From: an uncultured Acidobacteriia bacterium
Lineage (GTDB): Bacteria; Acidobacteriota; Terriglobia; Bryobacterales; Bryobacteraceae
Assembly (NCBI GenBank): GCA_903851195.1
Contig: CAINNJ010000049.1
Location: 1 to 64,000, forward strand
Direction of reading: 5' to 3'
DNA: 64,000 nucleotides
The notes below the pieces were generated by a model. That model did not search any database. It saw only the letters and a program-made list of their open reading frames with translations, and had not been told where the DNA came from. Below, in pieces: positions 10,021 to 18,345 of the stretch (position 1 is the stretch's first letter; every line of letters begins with the position of its first letter). Both the position numbers and the translations under genes were made by a program.

Positions 10021-10850
10021 ACGCGAATCCTTTCACTCTCGAAATGCTGGACGTCTGGAAGCGTCCGGAGCCGCCGAAGCAGCAGGTGGAGACCGGGTTC
10101 TTCACGGACACCACGCTGTGCATCGGCTGCAAGGCCTGCGAGGTGGCCTGCAAGCAGTGGAATCAGTTGCCCGGCGACGGTTTTCACTGGACCGGCAACA
10201 GCTACGACAACACGAGCGCCCTTTCGGCGACTACCTGGCGGCACGTCGCGTTCGTGGAGCAGATGGACGGCACGGGCGGCCACGTTCCCCGCTGGCTGAT
10301 GATGAGCGACGTCTGCAAGCACTGCGTGCAGGCGCCGTGTCAGGAGGCGTGCCCCACCGGATCGCTGATTTACAACGAATTCGGCAATGTTTACGTGCAG
10401 CAGGATATCTGCAACGGCTGCGCCTACTGCGTGGTGGCGTGCCCGTTCGGCGTGCTGGACCGCAATCATCAGGACGGCAAAGCCCATAAGTGCACGCTTT
10501 GCTACGACCGGCAGAAAGACGGGATGACGCCCGCCTGCGCGAAATCCTGCCCGACCGCTTCGATTCAGTTCGGGCCTGTGGAAGAACTGCGCGAACGAGC
10601 GCGGAAACGCGTGGAGGAGTTGCAGGCGCGCGGCGAGACCGACGCCTATCTGTATGGGGCGGAGGCGACGGAAGAGTACAGCGCGCTGAACTCTTTCTTC
10701 CTGCTGAAAGACAAGCCGACCGTTTACAATCTGCCGGAGGCGCCGAAGCGTCCGGTGGACAATCTGAAAACCAATTATCTGGTGAGTTTCGCGACGGCCG
10801 TGGGCCTGACTGTGCTCTCCGCGCTGTGTTTTTCGAGGGGGAAGAAATGA
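10017..10850 (+). CDS. fdhB: Formate dehydrogenase iron-sulfur (beta) subunit
   Basis: 277 residues with four cysteine clusters of the FdnH/HycB type: CIGCKACEVACKQW (35-45), CKHCVQAPCQEACP, CNGCAYCVVACPFGV and CTLCYDRQKDGMTPACAKSCP. A single C-terminal hydrophobic helix (NYLVSFATAVGLTVLSAL) should anchor it to the membrane. It relays electrons from the catalytic subunit to the membrane subunit. I chose the TTG at 10017, which overlaps the upstream TGA as TTGA and has AGGA-rich sequence just before it; longer starts would run into the upstream gene. Its own stop overlaps the next ATG (ATGA), so translation of the three genes is coupled. Confidence 0.93.
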   Translation: MNANPFTLEMLDVWKRPEPPKQQVETGFFTDTTLCIGCKACEVACKQWNQLPGDGFHWTGNSYDNTSALSATTWRHVAFVEQMDGTGGHVPRWLMMSDVCKHCVQAPCQEACPTGSLIYNEFGNVYVQQDICNGCAYCVVACPFGVLDRNHQDGKAHKCTLCYDRQKDGMTPACAKSCPTASIQFGPVEELRERARKRVEELQARGETDAYLYGAEATEEYSALNSFFLLKDKPTVYNLPEAPKRPVDNLKTNYLVSFATAVGLTVLSALCFSRGKK

Positions 10851-11791
10851 CGCCGGCGGTAGAAGGCTATTACAACCTGCCGATGCTGAAACGGCCGTTG
10901 TGGGGCTGGGAAATCGCGCTGTATTTCTTTTCCGAAGGAATCAGCTCGGGGACGTTCATTCTCGCGACGCTCGCGGACGTTTGCGGCTCGGGCCGCTATG
11001 CGGCATTGATTTCGCAGGCACACGCCGTGGCGTTCGTGTCGTTGCTGCCGTGCCCGCCGTTATTGATCGCGGATCTGGGCCGGCCGGAACGCTTCCACCA
11101 CATGCTGCGGACGTTCAAAATCAGTTCGCCGATGAGCGTAGGCGCGTGGGCGCTGCTCGGATTCAGCGCGCCGGTAACGCTGCTCGCTCTGACCCGGTTC
11201 CGTTGGTTTCGCTGGATTCCGGCGAAGGCCGTCGGCTTGGCCGGCATGCCGTTTGCGCTGTTCATGCTCGGCTATCCGGGAGTCTTGCTTTCCACGACCA
11301 GCATTCCGGTGTGGTCGCAGTCGAGATGGCTTGGGGCTTTGCTGACAGCCAGTTCGATGGCTTGCGGCGCCAGCGCGTTGGCGATCGCCACGGCGCTTCA
11401 TCCCGCGGGTAAGGCGCCGGCGCGGGAAGCGATTCACCGGATCGAAGGGTTGGTCAACGTGGCGGAAGCCGCGGTTCTCGCCGGTTATGTCTATACGGCC
11501 GGACCCGCGGCGCACCCTCTGACCAAAGGCAGGCAGTCGAAACTGTTTTTGTTCGGAGCGGTGGTGGCGGGCCTGGCGCTGCCGGCGCTGATCACGGCGA
11601 CGCGGAAGAAGCCAGGCCGGAGTTCCACGATTCTCTCCGGAGCCCTGTCGCTGGCAGGGGCACTGGCGCTGAAATGGTCGATCGTTCACGCGGGGCGGGA
11701 ATCGGCGGACGATGCGGCGGGGACGCGGGCGGTGACGAGAGCAACACCGACAAACCGGGGCTGGCGTCAGCCGGAGGCGGCGCGGTCCTGA
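10847..11791 (+). CDS. NrfD/PsrC-type membrane subunit of formate dehydrogenase
   Basis: 314 residues with about eight hydrophobic helices. The N-terminus YYNLPMLKRPLWGWEIALYFFSEGISSGTFILATLAD and the sequence LIADLGRPERFHHMLRTFKISSPMSVGAW are hallmarks of NrfD/PsrC quinone-interacting membrane subunits, not of the cytochrome b FdnI type (no paired haem histidines seen). It should exchange electrons with the quinone pool. The ATG overlaps the stop of the Fe-S subunit (ATGA) and is preceded by GAGGGGG. The C-terminal ~25 residues are charged and non-hydrophobic. Together the three genes form an FdhABC respiratory complex with an NrfD-type anchor. Confidence 0.92.
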   Translation: MTPAVEGYYNLPMLKRPLWGWEIALYFFSEGISSGTFILATLADVCGSGRYAALISQAHAVAFVSLLPCPPLLIADLGRPERFHHMLRTFKISSPMSVGAWALLGFSAPVTLLALTRFRWFRWIPAKAVGLAGMPFALFMLGYPGVLLSTTSIPVWSQSRWLGALLTASSMACGASALAIATALHPAGKAPAREAIHRIEGLVNVAEAAVLAGYVYTAGPAAHPLTKGRQSKLFLFGAVVAGLALPALITATRKKPGRSSTILSGALSLAGALALKWSIVHAGRESADDAAGTRAVTRATPTNRGWRQPEAARS

Positions 11792-11860
11792 TCTAAATCG
11801 CGAAAATTCGGGCAACCCCGCGTCGGCGTTCAGCGTCTCAAGCGGTTCGTATCACTATCA

Positions 11861-12253
11861 TTGAACTTGGGAAAAGCAACGCACTTTCGACGATTTCGGC
11901 TTTTATTCGCCGCGGGACTGCTGGCGATCGCTCTCGCATTCGCGCAAACTCCCCCGCCGGCCGAAGAGCCGGTCTATCAGATGGGGCCGGGCGTGACCCC
12001 GCCGCGCGTGGTCCGGCAAGTACAGCCCGAGCACCCCACGAAGGGCTTCCGGATTTCGGGAACCGTGGGAATTGGGCTGATCGTGAGTTCGGCGGGCGAG
12101 CCGAAGGATGTCCATGTGGTGAAATCGCTCGAAAAGGACGTGGACCAGAGCGCCGTGGACGCCGTGCAGAAATGGCGGTTCGAGCCGGCCAGAAAAGACG
12201 GCCAGCCCGTCGCCGTGAAGGTCAGCGTGGAGATCCGCTTCCACGATATGTAG
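11861..12253 (+). CDS. Exported TonB C-terminal-domain protein
   Basis: 130 residues: a signal-like hydrophobic stretch (LLFAAGLLAIALAFAQ), a proline-rich linker, then a TonB-family C-terminal domain (PPRVVRQVQPEHPTKGF...GTVGIGLIVSSAGEPKDVHVVKSLEKDVDQSAVDAVQKWRFEPA). This is the stand-alone energy-transducer or periplasmic TonB-like form common in Acidobacteriota. The start used is TTG 11861, about 70 nt after the NrfD gene; it is uncertain. It sits beside a large TonB-dependent receptor on the opposite strand, so a role in energising such receptors is plausible. It lacks the long cytoplasmic-membrane-spanning TonB spacer. Confidence 0.8.
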   Translation: MNLGKATHFRRFRLLFAAGLLAIALAFAQTPPPAEEPVYQMGPGVTPPRVVRQVQPEHPTKGFRISGTVGIGLIVSSAGEPKDVHVVKSLEKDVDQSAVDAVQKWRFEPARKDGQPVAVKVSVEIRFHDM

Positions 12254-12271
12254 CGGAAGCGGATCCGTGTC

Positions 12272-15200
12272 CTAGAATTCGTAACGCAAACCGAACTGCA
12301 TCACGCGGGGCTGGGTGAGCAGGGAAGTGTACTTGCCGAACGTGCCGGTATTTCCCACGTCCAGACTGGCGCTGTTGACATCGAAACGAACCGCGTTCGG
12401 CACGTTGAAGACTTCCCAGCGGAACTGCATGCTGTGCGTGTCTTTGTACGGCATGACGAAGCGCTTGGAGAGCGTCATATCGATGGTGAAGAAGCCGTCG
12501 CCGCGGATCCCGTTGCGCTGGCCGGCCTCACCGGCGTACGAGTAATCATAAGCGGCGCGCGCGGGCGTGGGATTGGCGAAGATGTTCGGACCGGCTGACC
12601 CGTCGATCCCAGGAGCATTCCGCGTGGTGGCCGGTGAGGGCACCACGCCGATCTGTGTCGCGAAGCCGGAATAATTCCAGTTCGTCGGCCAGCTGCCGGA
12701 GTTATTCACGCTGCGGGGGAGTCCGCTGGTGATGTTATACAGACCGGAGACCTGCCAGCCTCCGATGATCCCGTTCACCACCTTGTTTGCGCCGCCGAAC
12801 AGCTTCTGGCCCTTGCCAACCGGCAACTGATAAACCGCGAAGCCGCTGACTGAGTGGCGGACGTCGAAATCGGAAACGCCTTTATTCAGGGCGGTGTTGT
12901 ACGGGTTGAGCAGGATGCCGTAAGAGGAGTTATTGAAGTCGCTCTCGGAATTCGAGGTCAAATCGATGGATTTCGCCAGCGTGTAATTGAAATCGAACAG
13001 CAGTCCGTTGGAGAATTTCTTGCGGACCGTCCACTGCATCGCGTGATAGTAGCCTTTGCCGATGGACCGGTAAGCGAACAGGGAAGCGTACTGCGCGTTG
13101 AACATCGAGTTCGCGCCCAGGGTGCTGCAGGAACTGCCGTCGCACAGTTCGTCGATATCGAGCAGGCCCGAAGTAATGTCGGTGGGATAGGAGGAGAACT
13201 CAGAATCGTAGATGCCCTGGGTCGCGGTCAGACCGCCCCCCGCGTAGCCCGGAAAGAGGTTTTCCCAGAACGCGTTGGTCTTGATTTGCGATGTCGGGAC
13301 ACCGGCGCGGGCCGCGCGGGCCAGATCGTTGACGGCCTGCCAGTAGGTGATGCCGCTCTTCGGGTCTTTCAGATTGGTGGGCTGGGCGAGATCGGTCACC
13401 ACGAGCGAGCGGCGGGAGAGACGCCCCACGTAGGACCCCTGCACGAAGAAGCCGTGGCTGAACTCGCGGCCGATGCTGAAGTTCAGATTCATCGTGTAGG
13501 GCTGCTTCAGATGCTGATCGATGGAATTGGAAATCGCAAAGCCGTGGTCGGTATCGCTGGGCGCATAGTACGGGAAGCCGCCCTTCGGCGCCGTGGGCAG
13601 CAAGCCGGCGGGCAGCGACGAGTAGCCGGTGAAGCGCGGCGTGGTGGCCAGGGAAGCGCTGGCGGGCGACTGGAATTCCGTGCTTAGTCCCGGCGCGTTG
13701 GAATCGAAGTTGCGCATGAGGCTCATGCCGAACAGATCGTAGAACATGCCGAAGCCGGCGCGAATGGACGTCTTCCCGGCATCGCCGAACAGGGTTTTTG
13801 CCAGACCGGAACTTGCCTGCGGAGAGTAGGCCAGCGCCAGCCGTGGCGAGAAGTTCTTCTTCGGCGTGTCATAGAGCGGCTTGCCCTGGGCGCTGCTTGC
13901 CAGCACGAAACCCACGGGACCGGCCAGCGCCTGGCTCTTGCCCGCGTTGGCCAGGTTGCCGCGCAGCGCGAACCAGTCGCCCAGGTCCACGTTCGGGGAC
14001 ACCTGGTAGCCATTGGCCTCATGAATGGCCGGAGCCAGTGAGTAACGCAGGCCGTAAGTCACGGTGAAGCTTTTTGCCACGCGCCAGCTGTCGCTCACAT
14101 ACAACTCGTATTCGTTGCCGACGTACTTTCTCTGCACCGGGGCGCCGAACGGAAGCACACTGCCGTCGAGCTTGTAGTTATAAGTAACGTCTCCGAAAGA
14201 GACCGGCCCCAACAGATCCACCGCGGCGACGCGGTACGAAGTACTGAAGCTGGAGGATAAGTCGGCCGGTTTCAGGGAAGCGCCGGTGCCCGCGAGATAC
14301 GAGTAAGTCACGGAGCCGTTCGGGTAAGACGTCGCGTAATTGGTGGAGTTGTTGCTGATCAGCCGCACAATCCCGCCGAACTTCACGTCGTGACTTCCCT
14401 TGCTCCAGGAAAGATCGTCGCTGAACTGGTGCACCGGAATGATGCGGGTCACACCGGTCGTGGTGGAGTTCAGCGTGGAAAGTCCGCGGAACGAAACGTA
14501 GGGCGAGTTCTGAATGCCGGTATTCTCGTGTCCGGACCTCGTGTAGCCGTAGCGAACCGTGCTCACCAGACGGGGGCTGATCACCGACGTCCAACCGGCT
14601 GCGTAGCCCTTGCTGTTATCGAGCGTCACCGACGAGGGCGCCTGTCCGGGAAACTGAGGCAGGCCACCCAGATTGTCGTTCTGCAGATTGCCTCGCCAGA
14701 AGACCATGTTCCGGCTGTTCTTATCCACCGCGTAATCCACCTTGGCGATGTAAGTCGCGAGGCGGACGGGCTGCGAGGCTTTAAAGCGATAGCCGGAGGT
14801 ATTGAAGCCGTCGCCCTGCGTGTCGTCATTCGGCCGGGGGTACTGATTCAGCACCTGCAGAACCGCCGGATTCACCCCCAGACCCGCGGGATCGATCTGC
14901 TTGAGCTGAGCGGCAGTCAGCGTGGAAACACCACCCGAGTTGTTCAGGTACTTCACGATTCCCTGCCGGAAAGAAGCGGTGGGAACGATACGGGTTGCGG
15001 TGCCGTCGCTCGCGTCCCGCCGGCCTTCGTAATTCAGAAAGTAGAACAGGCGGTTCTGCTTCACCGGACCGCCGACCGACGCGCCGAACGTGTTCCGGAT
15101 CAGCTTCTGCCGTTCCACGCCGGACCGGTTGTTGAAGAAGCTGTTGGCGCTCGTGATGGTGTTGCGGTGGTACTCGTAGAGCGAGCCGTGCAGCGTGTTC

Positions 15201-15955
15201 GTGCCGCTCTTCGTCACCAGAGCGATCTGCGCGCCGGAGCCTCGCCCCTGTTCGGCGGTCGCGTTCTGGGTAGTGGTGCGGAACTCCTGGACCGAATCCA
15301 GCGTCACGCGGAGCACGCTCTGGAAGGCGCTGCGCGTGTTCTGGTCGTTGACATCCACGCCATCGAGAGTGATGTTGTTCTGGTCCGGCTTGCTGCCGTT
15401 TACCGAGCCGTTCAGGCGATCCGCCGTGCCGATGGTGCCGCCCGTGGGACGTCCATATGTAGCACCCTGCCCGAAGTACGTGACGCCGGGCTGCAGCGCG
15501 AGCAGACTCGCCGGATTGCGCGCTTCGAAGGGCAGCTGAATAATCGCGTCGGTGGTGACCGCGTTGCCGAGCGAGGCATCCACGGTGTTTACCTGAGCCG
15601 CTTCGGAGACTACGGAAACGGTCTCGCTTACGGAACCCACGGTGAGTTTCAGCGGAACGGTGGCAGGCGTATTGACCTCGAGCGTCAGGTTGTCCATGGT
15701 GACCACCGCGAAACCCGGCGCGGTCGCCGTGAGCTTATACTTGCCCGGCGTGAGCTGGCCGAAGGAGTAGAGCCCGGACGCATCGGAAAGCACGCTGCGT
15801 TTCGCGGCCGTTTCCAGATTGAGCGTGTCCACCACCGCTCCGGCGACGGCGGCTCCCGAAGGATCCGTCACCCTGCCGTTCAGCGAGGTGAAACTCTGGC
15901 TGAAAGAAATTCCGGCACTGAGGCCGATTAAAAAGACCGTCCGTACGAAAGTCAT
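12272..15955 (-). CDS. Oar-like TonB-dependent receptor with carboxypeptidase-regulatory domain (2)
   Basis: 1227 residues. Signal peptide (VFLIGLSAGISFSQ), a carboxypeptidase-regulatory-like domain (LNGRVTDPSGAAVAGAVVD...SGLYSFGQLTPGKYKL), the plug segment SVNGSKPDQNNITLDGVDVND identical to receptor 1, and a barrel ending VMQFGLRYEF. Similarity to 2960-6601 is visible along the whole length (for example DSVQEFRTTTQNATAEQGR against DSVQEFRTTTQNPTADQGR), so they are paralogues from an old duplication. The ATG at 15955 has AGGGGA a few bases upstream. The ligand is unknown; the neighbouring TonB C-terminal protein may supply energy coupling. Confidence 0.9.
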   Translation of the reverse strand: MTFVRTVFLIGLSAGISFSQSFTSLNGRVTDPSGAAVAGAVVDTLNLETAAKRSVLSDASGLYSFGQLTPGKYKLTATAPGFAVVTMDNLTLEVNTPATVPLKLTVGSVSETVSVVSEAAQVNTVDASLGNAVTTDAIIQLPFEARNPASLLALQPGVTYFGQGATYGRPTGGTIGTADRLNGSVNGSKPDQNNITLDGVDVNDQNTRSAFQSVLRVTLDSVQEFRTTTQNATAEQGRGSGAQIALVTKSGTNTLHGSLYEYHRNTITSANSFFNNRSGVERQKLIRNTFGASVGGPVKQNRLFYFLNYEGRRDASDGTATRIVPTASFRQGIVKYLNNSGGVSTLTAAQLKQIDPAGLGVNPAVLQVLNQYPRPNDDTQGDGFNTSGYRFKASQPVRLATYIAKVDYAVDKNSRNMVFWRGNLQNDNLGGLPQFPGQAPSSVTLDNSKGYAAGWTSVISPRLVSTVRYGYTRSGHENTGIQNSPYVSFRGLSTLNSTTTGVTRIIPVHQFSDDLSWSKGSHDVKFGGIVRLISNNSTNYATSYPNGSVTYSYLAGTGASLKPADLSSSFSTSYRVAAVDLLGPVSFGDVTYNYKLDGSVLPFGAPVQRKYVGNEYELYVSDSWRVAKSFTVTYGLRYSLAPAIHEANGYQVSPNVDLGDWFALRGNLANAGKSQALAGPVGFVLASSAQGKPLYDTPKKNFSPRLALAYSPQASSGLAKTLFGDAGKTSIRAGFGMFYDLFGMSLMRNFDSNAPGLSTEFQSPASASLATTPRFTGYSSLPAGLLPTAPKGGFPYYAPSDTDHGFAISNSIDQHLKQPYTMNLNFSIGREFSHGFFVQGSYVGRLSRRSLVVTDLAQPTNLKDPKSGITYWQAVNDLARAARAGVPTSQIKTNAFWENLFPGYAGGGLTATQGIYDSEFSSYPTDITSGLLDIDELCDGSSCSTLGANSMFNAQYASLFAYRSIGKGYYHAMQWTVRKKFSNGLLFDFNYTLAKSIDLTSNSESDFNNSSYGILLNPYNTALNKGVSDFDVRHSVSGFAVYQLPVGKGQKLFGGANKVVNGIIGGWQVSGLYNITSGLPRSVNNSGSWPTNWNYSGFATQIGVVPSPATTRNAPGIDGSAGPNIFANPTPARAAYDYSYAGEAGQRNGIRGDGFFTIDMTLSKRFVMPYKDTHSMQFRWEVFNVPNAVRFDVNSASLDVGNTGTFGKYTSLLTQPRVMQFGLRYEF

Positions 15956-16113
15956 GCTGTCCCCTGAACAGGTGAGTCTGGAAAACCTGCACTGACAGCG
16001 GAGTCAGACCGCGGCGACGAACGGGCGGGGTGGGTCGGCCGAAGATTCCTTCAATATTGCCTGCCCCCTGGCGGAAAGTCAAATGCCGCCGTTTCGGAAC
16101 GCTTCGCCTGCGT

Positions 16114-16119
16114 TACGAT
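16114..16119 (+). promoter_or_regulatory. TANNNT (-10-like) hexamer, leaderless start candidate
   Basis: TACGAT lies 6 nt before ATG 16126. Transcription from it would begin near the start codon. Confidence 0.3.
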
Positions 16120-16125
16120 TTCAGG

Positions 16126-17373
16126 ATGGCAGCGGGAACCAACGCAACGGGCTCGGGCACACAGATGGCGATGCGGGAAGTGCTTGCCATCGTGCCCCTG
16201 CGCAAACTGACCGCCGCGCAACTGGTCAGTCTTTTCGGCGATTTTCTGGCGATTTTCGCCATTTTCAGTATCGTTTCTTTCCGGCTGCACGGCTCACCGG
16301 CCCAGGTGAGCGGCATCATGGTGGCGTATATGCTGCCGCAGGCGTTTGTCGGACCCGTGGCGGGCGTCTTCGCGGACCGCTGGAACGTGAAGACGACCAT
16401 GATCGCGAGCGATCTGATTCGCGCCGCGCTGGTGGTTCCTCTGGTCTACTCGGCTTCGGTCTGGCAGATTTACGCGGTGCTTGTGGCGCTGAGCGTGGTA
16501 TCGGCCTTCTTTACGCCCGCTCAGACTATCGGCCTGCGTTCCCTGGTTCCCCTGGAAGGGCTCATGTCAGCCAACGCCCTGATGATGCAGATGTACCAGC
16601 TGGCGCAGATTCTGAGCCCCGCATTGGCCGCGCTGCTGATCCGGCTGATCGGGGAATCCGCCTGTTTCTGGCTGGACAGCGCCAGTTTCCTGATGTCCGC
16701 GGCAATCCTCTCCACCCTGCCGATCGGGCGGAAGGCGGCGGCGGCTTCCAAAGAATTCTCCTCGGTCTTTTCGGAACTGATTAAGGGCGTGCGCTTCATC
16801 TTCACCCACGCGACGCTGGCCTTCACGATCCTGTCGATGGGCGCCGGCCTGTTCGCGGTGCGCTGCTACAGCGCCCTGATCGCGCTCTATGTGCGCGACA
16901 TTCTGCACCGGTCCACGGGCCTGTTCGGAACGCTGAGCACGCTGGTCGGAGTGGGCATGATCGCCGGAACGCAGGTGGTTACCCGGCTCGCGAAAACGCG
17001 CTCGCGGGAACGTCTGATGATGAGCGGTCTTTTCCTGGTGGCGGGGGGGATTCTGACGCTGGCGATCTTTGGCAACGTGCCCGTGACGGTGGTGGCGACT
17101 CTGGTGCTCGGTGTCGGCGTGGCGCTCGTAATTATTTCCGCGCAGACTCTGATGCAGGGTCAGACGCCGATGGAGATGCTCGGCCGCGTAACCAGCAGTC
17201 TGATGTCCGTGCTGGCCGTGGCGCAGGTGTTCGGACTGGTTGTTTCCGGCTCCATCGCCCAGGTGATCGGAATCCGCAATTCGTACTTTGCGACGTCGGC
17301 TCTGCTGGGGCTGATCGCGGCGGCGGGCTGGCGGGTGGTGGAACAACGCCGCGAGCGGGCCGGGTCGCAATAG
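16126..17373 (+). CDS. MFS transporter, MFS_3/EntS-like
   Basis: 415 residues with about 12 membrane segments: FGDFLAIFAIFSIVSFRLHG, PQAFVGPVAGVFADRWNVKTTMIASDLIRAALV (motif A region) and FFTPAQTIGLRSLVPLEGLMSANALMMQMYQLAQILSPALAALLI. These are typical of the EntS-like efflux family, related to but distinct from the gene at 1713. I placed the start at ATG 16126 because the 32 codons upstream are Arg-rich and not membrane-like. A TACGAT hexamer six bases before it fits a leaderless promoter. Substrate unknown. Confidence 0.85.
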   Translation: MAAGTNATGSGTQMAMREVLAIVPLRKLTAAQLVSLFGDFLAIFAIFSIVSFRLHGSPAQVSGIMVAYMLPQAFVGPVAGVFADRWNVKTTMIASDLIRAALVVPLVYSASVWQIYAVLVALSVVSAFFTPAQTIGLRSLVPLEGLMSANALMMQMYQLAQILSPALAALLIRLIGESACFWLDSASFLMSAAILSTLPIGRKAAAASKEFSSVFSELIKGVRFIFTHATLAFTILSMGAGLFAVRCYSALIALYVRDILHRSTGLFGTLSTLVGVGMIAGTQVVTRLAKTRSRERLMMSGLFLVAGGILTLAIFGNVPVTVVATLVLGVGVALVIISAQTLMQGQTPMEMLGRVTSSLMSVLAVAQVFGLVVSGSIAQVIGIRNSYFATSALLGLIAAAGWRVVEQRRERAGSQ

Positions 17374-17401
17374 CCCCTCCGTTCCGGGAATCGGGCCGGG
17401 A

Positions 17402-18115
17402 TCATGCGGCCAGAGCCGTGCGGAACCATTCCTTGCGAGCGGAGCGATCAAGTTCAATGCCGCGCCGGGAATAGCGCAGGAAACCCTGGCGGCGGAAATC
17501 GTTCATGTGGTGGGTGATGATCTCGCGCGAGGTGCCCACATACTGCGAGAGGAATTCGTGAGTCAGCGGAATCATCTGGATGGACCCGTCCGGGTTCTTC
17601 TCCCCGAGCCGGTCCGAAAGCACCAGCAGACTGCGGGCCAGCCGTTGCGGAATGGTATCCACGGAAAAGCTCTCGATGCGGGCTGCCATATCGAAAGACC
17701 TCTGCGCCACTAACTGCAACAACGCGATGCCGAGCCGGGGCTTCCTGATCATGAGTTCCTCGACTTCGGCGATCTCCCAATCCATCACCCGGGCATGATC
17801 GAGGGCCACGGCCGATTCCGGATGCGTGCCGAAAGGAACGAAGGCTCGTTCGTTAAACAAATCGTCGGTCTGGTAGATATCGACGATTACCGGGCGGGAT
17901 TCGGAGGTTACCAGCGAGACCGCGACGCGGCCCTCCACAACCAGATACAGATATCGCGACGCCTGTTCATGTCCGTAGATGACGTCGCCCTTTCTGAATT
18001 CCAGAGTCCGCCCGCGGGGAAGATGAACCAGCGGGTCTTCTGTCTGCGGCACGGGAGAAGGCTTCGGCGCTCTGGCAGGAACTCCGGAAACCGTTTCGGG
18101 ATAAGTGATTGGCAT
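17402..18115 (-). CDS. Crp/FNR-family transcriptional regulator
   Basis: 237 residues from ATG 18115. The N-terminal half is a cyclic-nucleotide-binding-type beta-roll (LEFRKGDVIYGHEQASRYLYLVVEGRVAVSLVT, then FNERAFVPFGTHPESAVALDHARVMDWEIAEVEEL). The C-terminal half has the dimer helix and a winged helix-turn-helix (LTHEFLSQYVGTSREIITHHMNDFRRQGFLRYSRRGIEL). No cysteine motif for an FNR-type cluster is visible in the N-terminus, and the canonical cAMP-pocket RxS motif is not evident, so the ligand is unknown. Ligand-independent members also exist. It lies tail to tail with the MFS gene and divergent from 18346; its targets cannot be read from the sequence. Confidence 0.87.
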   Translation of the reverse strand: MPITYPETVSGVPARAPKPSPVPQTEDPLVHLPRGRTLEFRKGDVIYGHEQASRYLYLVVEGRVAVSLVTSESRPVIVDIYQTDDLFNERAFVPFGTHPESAVALDHARVMDWEIAEVEELMIRKPRLGIALLQLVAQRSFDMAARIESFSVDTIPQRLARSLLVLSDRLGEKNPDGSIQMIPLTHEFLSQYVGTSREIITHHMNDFRRQGFLRYSRRGIELDRSARKEWFRTALAA

Positions 18116-18333
18116 GATTCCGCACAGATTGCATGCGGAGAACCAAAGATAACTTTCGTAAGTTGCGCTACTTACTAAGTCAGACACGTGAGTGCCAGCG
18201 GGCACTTAGATACATGAGGATACAGGAGGCGGGTCCGGCGCAATCCGTGGGATTCGGCACATTCTACCTGGCTGTAGCAAAATTGCCGCATCGTCCTGAG
18301 ACGGTTTTACCGGGTCGGCCTCCCACTTGGTTA

Positions 18334-18339
18334 TAAGCT
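18334..18339 (+). promoter_or_regulatory. TANNNT (-10-like) hexamer, leaderless start candidate
   Basis: TAAGCT lies 6 nt, and the overlapping TATAAG 8 nt, before ATG 18346. There is no Shine-Dalgarno sequence. Confidence 0.3.
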
Positions 18340-18345
18340 TTCCTT

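Noticed and set aside
14390-15931. 513-codon plus-strand frame opposite the second receptor
   Set aside because: Antisense shadow of a long high-G+C gene; no domain, signal or ribosome binding site.
18180-18225. Hairpin AGTGCC-AGCG-GGCACT upstream of the Crp/FNR gene as terminator or FNR box
   Set aside because: The stem is only six pairs without a T-tract and does not match TTGAT-N4-ATCAA.
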